DNA of 64,000 nt, from NCBI GenBank assembly GCA_963921195.1, contig OY992537.1:16765125-16829124 (forward strand), given 5' to 3'. The notes under the pieces were generated by a model. That model did not search any database, was not told the origin of the DNA, and worked only from the letters and a program-made list of their open reading frames with translations. The translations under genes were made by a program, and so were the position numbers. This document shows, piece by piece, positions 55,720-64,000 of the stretch. Origin of the DNA: Pegoplata infirma (Eukaryota; Arthropoda; Insecta; Diptera; Anthomyiidae). Numbering within the stretch: position 1 is the first letter of the stretch; every line of letters starts with the position of its first letter.

Positions 55720-56800
55720 AAACAAAATGGATAAAAATTATTTTTTTTACGAAAAACAAAATTGTGATAAAAAAAAATTGATGAAAACAAAATTTTTGGG
55801 GAAAAAATTTTTTTTGATGAAAATACAATTTTTGATGAAAAAAAAATTTTTTTTGATAATAAAAAAAATAGAAATAAAAAAATTGGAAAAAAAATTTTGA
55901 TAAAAAAAAAAATATAAGAAAAAACAATTTGATAAAAAAAAATTGATAAAAAAAAAATTTGATGAAAAAAAAACAAGTAAGAGTGTTCAATTCGGCTGTG
56001 CCGAATCTTTTATACCCTCCAACATGCAAATAAATAAAAAAAATTGCAGTGGCGTCTTCTTTTTTTTTGGGGGGGGTCGGTAGTGGTAATTGGGGGGGGC
56101 ACATTTCCTCTAGAATAAGTGTTAAACAAATTAACTCTTATGCTTTTTGCACTAAAGGAATACAAATTAATCATTATTTAAAAAAAAAATAATTTATTCC
56201 ACGCCCATAAAAGGGGGCAGACCGAAAAACGATATTTTCTAATTCTGTGGGCCCAAATGCAGGATTATGAACTTCTTGTAGCATAAAAAGGTTGTATTTG
56301 TTAAACAAAAACACAAGACATCAATTAAAAATATGGTATTTTTCAGAGGTTGGTTTTGTTCTTCAAGGGGGAACTTTTTCGCCCCTGGTCCGATTTTGCT
56401 CATTTACGAACCTAGAATGCCTTGGAATATAAGACATATTTGTGCCAAATGTCGGGAGTGTAGCTCTTTCATTTTGGACTGCATCGTGTTAACTACAGAC
56501 GGACAGACGGACGAACGGACATTATGGGGTCCTAGACCGATATTTTGATGCGTTACACACGGAATGACAAAGTGAATGTATGAAAACAAATGTTTTTGAT
56601 GAATAAATTGATAAAAAAAAAAAATTATGAAAAAAAAAATTTATAAAAAAAAGTTTTATGAAAAAAAATAATTGATGAAAAAAAAAATTGTGAAAAAAAG
56701 AAAAAATTTAAAAAAAAGAATTTGATAAAAAAAAATTTATAAAAAAAAAATGTTGATGAAAATAAAAAATTTGATAAAAACAAAAAAAAATTTTGTTGAA
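55720..56800. repeat. GATAAAAAAAATTT simple-repeat tract
   Basis: Irregular runs of TTTGATGAAAAAAAA and GATAAAAAAAATT fill 55720-55972 and 56580-56800, with a head-hairpin repeat inserted between. Minus-strand Phe-rich open stretches here are by-products of the poly-T bias. Confidence 0.7.
55973..56578 (+). repeat. Head-hairpin repeat, subfamily I, tail-deleted
   Basis: ACAAGTAAGAGTG head, ATTCGGC-TGT-GCCGAAT, G-runs near 56070, CAAGGGGGAACTTTTTCGCC, CAGACGGACAGACGGACG. An internal deletion joins GGACATT directly to ATGGGGTCCTAGACC, and the GGAGGGTATA tail is absent. It lies in a simple-repeat tract. Confidence 0.75.
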
Positions 56801-57354
56801 AATTAAGTATGTTACTTTTTATTCACCAGCTGATGAAAAACGAGCTTATTCACTATCACGTGAGTTAGTATTCAAGTTACAAATCGAAGTTACAAAACCT
56901 TTTGTTTTTAAGAAAATGAAAAAAGTAATTCTTATATTCTTTTTTGTTAGTCGGTAGCTTATATGGTGAAACTGAGGTGGAGGAGTCCTGCATCATTTTA
57001 AAAATTAGACACCAGCCTAAAAACATTATCATGTTAAAAGTAAAAAAAAAAACAACAACAAATTCCGCACATTTGGGTTCCACCGTTATGTTGCGTTCAA
57101 CAAAAAGGACTTGATTTCATATAAATTGAACCTCCTGATTCCAAAACTGCAATACAAATTATTTTAGCATGTTCCGTTTTCGAGATATTCGCGATGAAAA
57201 TTTTTGAATTGTTTCAAATATTTTTTAAATAATTTAATAATTTAAAAAAAAAATTAGATTTTAGTATAAAATCGGATAAATTTGTTTATTTTTTGGTATT
57301 TTTTTTTTCAAGGTTTAAAATATAAAAAAAAAATTAAAAAGCAAAAAAAAACTG
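56801..57354. other. No gene recognised
   Basis: Contains a phrase like the TTA foldback arms (CTCCTGATTCCAAAACTGCA near 57131) followed by AT-rich sequence. Probably a decayed foldback arm. Confidence 0.35.
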
Positions 57355-57425
57355 TGATGACGATTGCCGGGATTCGAACCTTAGCTGCCAACATCATAAG
57401 AGAGAAACACAACCATCGAACCAAA
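57355..57425 (-). mobile_element. tRNA-like SINE piece
   Basis: On the minus strand a B box GGTTCGAATCC (57370-57380) follows GGCAGCTAA; the A box region (TGGTTGTGTTTC) is a weak match. No acceptor pairing. Probably a SINE head or tRNA pseudogene. Confidence 0.4.
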
Positions 57426-58554
57426 AAAATCAGGACAATTTGGGTACAAAACAGCATTTTTTGTGTTTTATTCTAACAATAAGTGTAAAAAATGCTACAT
57501 CGTTTCAGGGCCATGTCAACATTTTAAAAGTACTCATTTTAACAATACAAATTTTTTTATTCAAAAAAGAAAACACCATTTGAATAAATTTTGACAATTT
57601 TAAAATATATTTGGAAAGCATTTACACATCGGATGACTATACGAATATCGCTTAATCGACACCGAAAGTTTTTCTGAATCAATTGCTATTCAAAATGTAT
57701 TTAAAAGGCATTTTTTTTTAGTTACAAACATCAGCCCAAAGTTAATATACCCAGTAAAACTTGATGTAGGGTATATAAAATATAATAAGAAAAGCCTTAA
57801 ATAACCCTGAACAATTTCATCAACTTAATTTGGATTATAATGACGTATTAAATGTCAAATGTTATTAAATATAAAATGAAATTCTGGCTAAAGTTTATGG
57901 GATTTTCAATTTAATTCTATTAGGTGCCAGAGGACCAATGTTCAAAGTTTATAAGTGCTGCTATAATAAATACAATTTAACATTCTTTCGTCGAAATCTG
58001 CCAAACAAACTTAAAACAAAAATTCCAATTAGGCATATTTATTTGATATCAACAATGTATTTTCAATCAGTTTGTAAAGTAAAATAAAAATAAAACTTGT
58101 AATTTATTTAAAAGGCGTTAACCCTTCAATGAATTAAAGTGTTTTTTGAAGATAATGCCATATTAGCTATTCATAATAAAAAAAATCAGACATCATGAAA
58201 CAAATTAAAAAGTAGATAAGAATTTTTTGAGCTTTTTATGAAACTTTTTTAAATTTTAGTCAACTTTTTAAAAAATGTGAAAAAATATTTCATATTATAT
58301 ATGAAATATTTCATAAATTTTATGAATTAGTTAAAATCAAATAACTTTTATATAGCTTTTTCTTTTACTAAAGTTCAGTAGTAGGCCCCCTTGCAGGGTT
58401 TACACGTGTTTCAGAGTTACTTTCGACCCTTTTGAAGGGTTAACAAGTTTTCGTTTAACTTCTTGTTTGAATTTTGTATACTATTCCTGCCCGTTCGTGG
58501 GTTAATTATACCAAAAGGCATGTACTGTTAATTTGTAGGCATTTATGTAGTTTC
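57426..58554. other. No gene recognised
   Basis: Unique AT-rich sequence with an ATATTTGGAAAGC phrase near 57607 like the 39-40 kb tandem units. Around 58385-58500 a more balanced stretch (GTAGGCCCCCTTGCAGGGTT) shows no frame or RNA structure that I can support. Confidence 0.35.
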
Positions 58555-58632
58555 TAGTGTCAATAATTTGTTTATGCTGATAGACAGTTTTAGGCTAAAT
58601 TGTCTCATGTATTTTGACTATTATTGACACTA
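58555..58632. repeat. 78-bp inverted-repeat unit
   Basis: TAGTGTCAATAAT (58555-58567) and ATTATTGACACTA (58620-58632) are perfect inverted 13-mers. Too short to classify; could be an element reduced by internal deletion. Confidence 0.5.
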
Positions 58633-58748
58633 AATTCTGATTGAAATTTAACAAGATAAATAACAGAATATACAAATACAAATTAGCGTTTTAAATTTTT
58701 AGTAACAACATAAAATTTTTTTGTGTGGTTAGACAGAATTTAAATATT

Positions 58749-59130
58749 AGGCTTGTTTTTTGCAGACCGGATTAAGATTAGGATTAACTCTATATAGTTA
58801 AAAATGGGTCAAATCAAGTCCAGAATTTTTTTTTATATTTTTTTTCTGAATCAACTTCCAATTGGTTAATATAAACAGGAAAAAAAAAATTAAGCGTTGT
58901 CCAAAACGTAAAATGGTATAAATAAATCTGAATTAATCCTAGGATTTAACTAAATTTATTTTTCATTCTTTACATTTTGGACAAAGCTTAATTTGTTTTT
59001 CTGTTTATATTTACTAATTGTATGTATTATTAGAAAATAATTATAAAAAAAGTTCTGGACTTGATTTGGCCCATTTTTTAACTAAATACAGTTAATTCTA
59101 ATCTTAATCCGGTGTGCAAAAAACAGGGCT
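58749..59130. mobile_element. 382-bp palindromic MITE
   Basis: AGGCTTGTTTTTTGCAGACC on the left and, inverted, AGCCCTGTTTTTTGCACACC on the right. The arms continue with GGATTAAGATTAGGATTAAC, AAATGGGTCAAATCAAGTCC and AAAYTAAGCKTTGTCCAAAA in both halves, with the centre near 58935. Flanked by ATT on both sides. No coding. Confidence 0.75.
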
Positions 59131-59338
59131 ATTGTAATATACTATGGGTCATAAGAAAATTTTAGGTGTAAAAAAAATAATACATATCCGAGGCGTTGTA
59201 GAACAAACAAATATGACATACCAAAATTTTCAAATTCCCAAAGACAACATAATTGCAAGCATTTTTGAGTAAAGAAATTCACTAAAAATGATTTAAGGAT
59301 ACAAAAATTTTGAAAAATTTTCCGAGTTCAGAATTTTT

Positions 59339-60064
59339 CTTTTTATACCCTCCAACTACAGTATGGGGGTATACTCACTTTGTCATTCCGTGTGTAACGC
59401 ATCGAAATATCGGTCTAGGACCCCATAAAGTATATATATTATTGATCAGTGATCGATTCTAAGACATTCTAGCGATGTCCGTCTGTCCGTCCGTCCGTCC
59501 GTCTGTCCGTCCGACTGTGGAAGACACGCTACGGTCCAAACTAAAAGTGATAGACTCCTGAAATTTGGCACATATATGTCTTATGTTCATAGGCTGGTTA
59601 AGTTCGGAGATGGGCAAAATCGGACCAGGGGGGAAAAAGTTCCCCCCTGAAGAACTAAACCAACCTCTGAAAAATATCATGTTTTTACATGTTTTTTTGT
59701 GTTTTTGTTTAACAAATCCAAAATTTTTATGCTACAAGAAGTTCAAGGTCCTGCATTTGGACCCACAGAATTAGAAAATATCGTTTTACGGTCCACCACC
59801 GCCTCCCCCCCCCCCCCCATTTATGGGCGTGGAATAAATTTTTTTATTTTTATATAATGATAAATTTGTATTTCTTTAGTGCAAAAAGCATAAGAATTAT
59901 TTTTTTTAACACTTTTTCGAGAGGAATTGTGCCCCCCAATTACCACTACCGACCCCCCCCAAAAAAAAAAAAAAAATAAGACGCCCCTGGAATTTTTTTT
60001 TATTTATTTGCATGTTGGAGGGTATAAAAGATTCGGCACAGCCGAATTTAATACTCTTACTTGT
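59339..60064 (-). repeat. Head-hairpin repeat, subfamily I, full length
   Basis: On the plus strand it begins TATACCCTCCAACTACAGTA, has GTCCGTCCGTCCGTCC, GGGGGGAAAAAGTTCCCCCC, a C-run near 59808, and ends GATTCGGCACAGCCGAATTT then CTTACTTGTT. Minus-strand frame 59459-59680 stays open as in the other copies. Confidence 0.8.
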
Positions 60065-60139
60065 TTAATTTCAAAAGTCCCAGACACAATTTTTTTTTTG
60101 ATTTTTTTTGCGTTTTGAAGATATTGTGTAAAAAAAACT

Positions 60140-60820
60140 TTTATTTTTAAGTAATTTTTGAAAAAAAAAATAATTTACAAAATTTTTTTTTTGAGTGTAA
60201 AATTTTTTTTGAGTGTCAAATTTTTTTCGAGTGTATTTTTTTTTTTTTTTGTGTAAAAATATTTTTTAGTGACCAAAATACGTTTTAAGATATTGTTGTG
60301 TCCTACCAATATTTTTAAAACATGTCTAATGAGTTTTCAACACGTGAGTTTAAGATGAAACTAATCTGAAATTCACGGTTTTGCTAATAACTTTTGAACC
60401 ATTAGACCGATTTGGCTGAAATTCAATACGAATTAGGCCAAGGTAACGACAAATATACATGCCAGCATCCTCAGAATTGCCTTTCGAAAGTTACCGCGTG
60501 TTTTATCTCGTAAATTCGCGAAAACCCCTTGTCAAAATTCACTCATATGTTTATAACTTTTGAACCACCAGACCAATTTCGCTGGATTGCAATACCAAAC
60601 TAACCAGGTAAATGCCAAACTTCAGGAGCCTTCGTAAAGTCGTTCAAAAGTTAGCGTGTTTGCAACAGACAGACGGACGGACATCGCTAGATCGTCTTAA
60701 AATCGATCGAGGATCATAAATATATATACTTTATGTTGTCCTAGACCAATATTCCGAGGTGTTACAAACGGAATGACAAACTTATATATACCCTCTAGCA
60801 CTAGAGTGGAGTGTATAAAA
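60140..60820 (+). repeat. Head-hairpin repeat, subfamily II, headless
   Basis: GAGTGTAAAATTTTTTTTGA, CTTTTGAACCATTAGACCGA, CAGACAGACGGACGGACATC, CCAATATTCCGAGGTGTTAC, tail CTAGAGTGGAGTGTATAAAA. The head hairpin is missing, and it lies just after the minus-strand copy 59339-60064. Confidence 0.7.
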
Positions 60821-60880
60821 ATCGTGTTTTTTAATTGAGATTTCATTTTGTATTTTGGCATAATATCGAAATTATATTAA

Positions 60881-61056
60881 ACACAGCTCTGGTTGAAGCA
60901 ACCGGCAATGCGGTTGCCACAACCGGCAAATGCCGTTATTTGTCGTTGTTGCAACCGGCATTTGTTGGTTGCCTCAACCGTAATTTACCGGTTGACTGAA
61001 CCTCAATTTGAGGTTTCAACCTTGTATGGTTGTCACAACCGTATTTTTATGTGAGT
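60881..61056. repeat. Cluster of facing CAACCGG motifs
   Basis: Within 175 bases CAACCGG/CCGGTTG or close variants occur about ten times in both orientations (e.g. GCAACCGGCAATGCGGTTGC). The layout resembles 45722-45968 in style, ending TATTTTTATGTGAGTG. Probably a small MITE with internal subrepeats. Confidence 0.5.
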
Positions 61057-63540
61057 GTTGGCATTTTTTAAAGAGCAATCAAAAGTTTTTACATACTTCA
61101 AAAAATTATTTATAGAAATATAAAGACATGTTTGTGTTAAGTGACTTTGGCACGATGCACGTTGGGTTGAAATGGATCAAAAGTGGCGCTTTATTCAAAA
61201 CTGAAATTTTTTTTTTTACAAAAATTATTAATTTAGGGTTAAAGTACATAAAATTACACTAAAAAATCTGTCACAACTATTATTCTGAGTTGTTTACTTT
61301 TCTTGCAATCTGCCGTCAAAATCAAATAAATTTTTGTGTTTTTGAATATGGTGCTAAAAATTGAAAATCAATTTATTTCTAGAATTTTTTGTTGGTATTT
61401 ATTCATTCAAAGGTAATTTTTTTATTATGGAACCATCAACTTCAGGCATTTTCAAATACTTTTCTGTTTTTTTGTTTTTTGAAAATTGTTGTAAAAATAT
61501 TTTTGAAATTTTTTTGTAAAATGTTCCAAAATTGGAGCATTTTTAATACTTGATGGAATATAAAAAAAATGTAAGAGGTTGTTATTGCTTATACATTGTG
61601 ATAATAAAGCATATAGTATAAGCTTTAATTTAAAAGAAAAAAAACGTCCGCGCTTAATGCCGTTATTTTTTTATTTAAGATTTTATGAAAAAAATATGGT
61701 GGCTTCAATAACACTTCATCACAAAAAAACAAAAAAGTTTCTGACCCAGAAACAAGACCCACTTATCCTTATGTATTTTGACCTTCTGAAATCGATTCTA
61801 CCATCAGAATCGAATTCTTTAGTTGGTGTTTCCTGTGATTTACAAGGAAAGTCCGCAAAGTGAACCCACATAATATCCTTGTGAATTTGACAAAGTTACA
61901 AATTTTTTTAATTTTATGTCTGTATGTAAGGTTCAAGTCTGATTTATTACGTAGAAAATATGAGTATTTTAAATAAAATCCGTAAAAAATTGCAGAAGTT
62001 ACATGCATTTGAACAAAAACGCGTTATTTCAATTTTATACAAAAACAGTTGTACATATGTATGTTGTGAATTAATGCATTTTTGTTCAAATGCAAGTAAC
62101 TTCTGCAATTTTTGATTGATTTTATGAAAAAACCTCTTGTTTTCTTCGTAATAAATCAGAAAAACCCAACTGTAGAATTTAATTCTGATCGCTGAATTGA
62201 ATTTAGAAGGTAAAAATATATAAGTATTAGTGGGTCTAGACCTTTTTTTGTGGGTCTTTGTAGTCTATATATAAACAAGTAAGAGTTTAAAATTCGGCTG
62301 TGCCAAATCTTTGATACCCTCCAACAAGCAAAAAAATAAAAATGACAGGAACGGTTTTTGTGGGAGTGGGAAGTGGGGGGCGGTGTACGCAGATGTCTCT
62401 GGGTGGTGTAACATAATATCTTACAAAAACATGCATGATGTTAACTTTATTTATTATGAATAACGCAGCTGATTTAAGTTTTTTTTTTTCAATTTTCAAG
62501 GCTTAAGATAAAAAAGGTAAATTTAAACACTCAAGAATTTTTATGAAAAAATTAGGTTTCTTAATAAATTTAGTACTTATATGAGAGCACATAATTTTTG
62601 TTTAACGTTTATAATAGCATTTGACATAAACTTTAATTTGCTATTTGTTTCAAAATATTGTGTTTTTTAATTTCACAGATACAGTAAAAATTTTAAATTT
62701 AGTTTTTTCACGAAATAAAGCATAACCACGCGCCTAATATATTAATTTTTTTCAAAAATGGTGGTATTTTACTTATTAATGATTAGGTTCCAATAAAAAA
62801 AAAAATTATAGTTCCAAATTACAACTTTCCTGACTTTTTTAAGGAAAATTTAAAAAAATTTAAAATTTTGTGAAACACAAAAAACCGACTTTAAACAAAT
62901 TTTATGCAAGTATTAACACATATTTATTTTTTATTGTTTTAAATTTTTATTATCGCATTAAAAATACTTTAATTTGCAACTGTATTCATTAAATTATCGC
63001 TTTTGGCTTAAAAGTTACAGCTTAAATTGTGAATCAAGTTCAATTTTCAAGAAACACTAAAAAAATTCTGACAGGTTAAAAAAAAATAAAAAAAACATGT
63101 TTTATCTTTAAAAGGGTGCTTTCTAATGTATTATTCATCATTCATCAATCAAAAAATATTATATGTTAAAATTACTGCTTCCCTGAATAAAGCGCCACTT
63201 TGCCTCTCATTCAACCCAATGTGCATCGTGCCAAAGTCACTTGATACAAACATGTTTTTATATTTCTATAAATATTTTTTTGAATTTTTTGTCTACAAAA
63301 AAATAACCAACACAAGTAGGTAAAAACTAATGACTTTTCTTTAAAAAAATGCCAACAATTAAAAAAAAATAATGTACACAAATCATTAAAAATTAAAGAA
63401 GAACCACTTGTTTTTACTTACAGAACAAAAATAAATGACTTTAAAATATGAATGCTAATGAAAGTCTTTATTTTTTATGTTGTTATTTTTGAAACAAGAA
63501 CAGAAATATTCATTTGAAAAAACTGAACATTGAACAAATG
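61057..63540. mobile_element. 2.5-kb foldback with GTTGGCATTTTTTAAAG ends
   Basis: GTTGGCATTTTTTAAAGAG (61057) and the inverse of CTTTAAAAAAATGCCAAC (63339-63356) open arms that share AAAGACATGTTTGTGT, GTGACTTTGGCACGATGCAC and GTGGCGCTTTATTCA. The centre, near 62045, is flanked by inverted AACTTCTGCAATTTTT and CATTTGAACAAAAACGCG. A truncated head-hairpin repeat lies at 62275. The right arm beyond 63356 matches 28956-29125. Confidence 0.6.
62275..62420 (+). repeat. Head-hairpin repeat, 5' fragment only
   Basis: ACAAGTAAGAGTTTAAAATT, hairpin ATTCGGC-TGT-GCCAAAT and GATACCCTCCAACAAGC, then a G-rich part; everything downstream is missing. Confidence 0.65.
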
Positions 63541-63544
63541 TTTT

Positions 63545-64000
63545 TATACCCTCCACTCTAGTGATAGAGGGTATATATAAGTTTGTCATTTATAACACCT
63601 CGAAATATTGGTCAAGGACCCCATAAAGTGTATATATTCTTAATCCCCGATCGATTTTAAGACGATCTAGCGATGTTCTTCCGTCCGTCTGTCCGTATCA
63701 CGCTAACTTTTGAAAGACTTTACGGAGGCTCCTGAAGTTTGGCATATATGTTGGGCACTTACCTGGTCAAGTTGGTATGTAATCCAGCCTAATCGGTCTA
63801 GTGGTTCAAAAGTTATGAGCAAAAGACTGAATTTCGGCAAGGGGTTTCGTGAATTTAAAAGATTAAAAACACGCTAACTTTGCAAAGTCAATTCTAAGGA
63901 TGCTGAAGCTTAGCATATATATTTTAAGTTCCCCTTGCCTGGTTCGTATTGAGTTTCAGCCAAATCGGACCTGTAGTTCAAAAGTTATTAGCAAAACCGT
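63545..64000 (-). repeat. Head-hairpin repeat, subfamily II, cut by the window end
   Basis: On the plus strand: TATACCCTCCACTCTAGTGA, CACCTCGAAATATTGGTCAA, GTCCGTCTGTCCGTATCACG, CTAGTGGTTCAAAAGTTATG. It continues past base 64000. A GAATTTCGGCAAG phrase and the missing CCGTTTG near 63588 show modest decay. Confidence 0.7.

Noticed and set aside
55679..56104. 141-codon minus-strand frame rich in Phe and Leu
   Set aside because: It runs through poly-T tracts and a head-hairpin repeat; no coding evidence.
61579..61863. 94-codon plus-strand frame
   Set aside because: It crosses the arm of a foldback element, has no motif, and its composition follows the AT-rich background.

Overview
This is AT-rich eukaryotic DNA, most likely from a higher fly. 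Dipteran placement is suggested by one exon with a canonical GTAAGT donor, by jockey/CR1-type, RNase-H-type, mariner, hAT-like and Helitron-like relics, and by at least twelve copies of an interspersed repeat. That repeat carries a head hairpin (ATTCGGC-TGT-GCCGAAT) and a TATACCCTCC / GGAGGGTATA frame, a type I associate with calyptrate flies such as blow flies and house flies. The species cannot be fixed from the sequence alone. There is no operon, no CRISPR array and no bacterial or viral gene. Almost the whole window is intronic or intergenic DNA made of transposable elements nested inside one another.

Host coding sequence: the only convincing host coding piece is a minus-strand first coding exon at 12384-12813 (143 complete codons, ending in a clean splice donor). 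I see no following exon, so 1-12383 is probably intron of that gene.

Layout. 1-12.3 kb: foldback elements with TTA target duplications (1924-3487, 10346-11240), a TA-flanked MITE (636-915), a CTCGAG foldback (8662-9376) carrying a 281-bp palindromic MITE (8835-9115), head-hairpin repeats, a 16-bp minisatellite and a tRNA-like SINE. 12.4-13.1 kb: the host exon and its leader. 13.2-23.6 kb: a TTA-flanked element holding a 5'-truncated LINE, then a 9.2-kb foldback (14445-23621) that swallowed a 6.3-kb element (15310-21638), which itself holds a 5.1-kb Helitron-like element (15331-20395) and another MITE (20557-21481). 24.4-27.8 kb: a Foldback-like element with arms built of about 35-bp units. 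27.9-30.0 kb: a TTAA-flanked element. 32.6-35.0 kb: a dead LINE. 35.8-36.8 kb: another foldback. 36.9-39.3 kb: mostly non-repetitive AT-rich DNA. 39.3-43.0 kb: a Foldback-like element, a three-level nested palindrome, and a LINE tail split by a Tc1-like element. 43.7-48.9 kb: further foldbacks, a mariner relic and a hAT-like element with an 8-bp duplication. 49-64 kb: mainly head-hairpin repeats, small MITEs and SINE-like pieces.

Main result: several MITE families share a 5'-CCC terminus and duplicate only two bases of target, with varying dinucleotides (AA, TG, CA, TG, TA, AT). For four of the six insertions the two-base duplication is supported by an empty or opposite-arm site inside this window. 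A second group (termini CACCGCTC, CACAGTG, CACTGTGC, GGGTTGCC) is always flanked by TTA, pointing to the PIF/Harbinger type. None of these elements has a transposase open here, so they would depend on enzymes encoded elsewhere.
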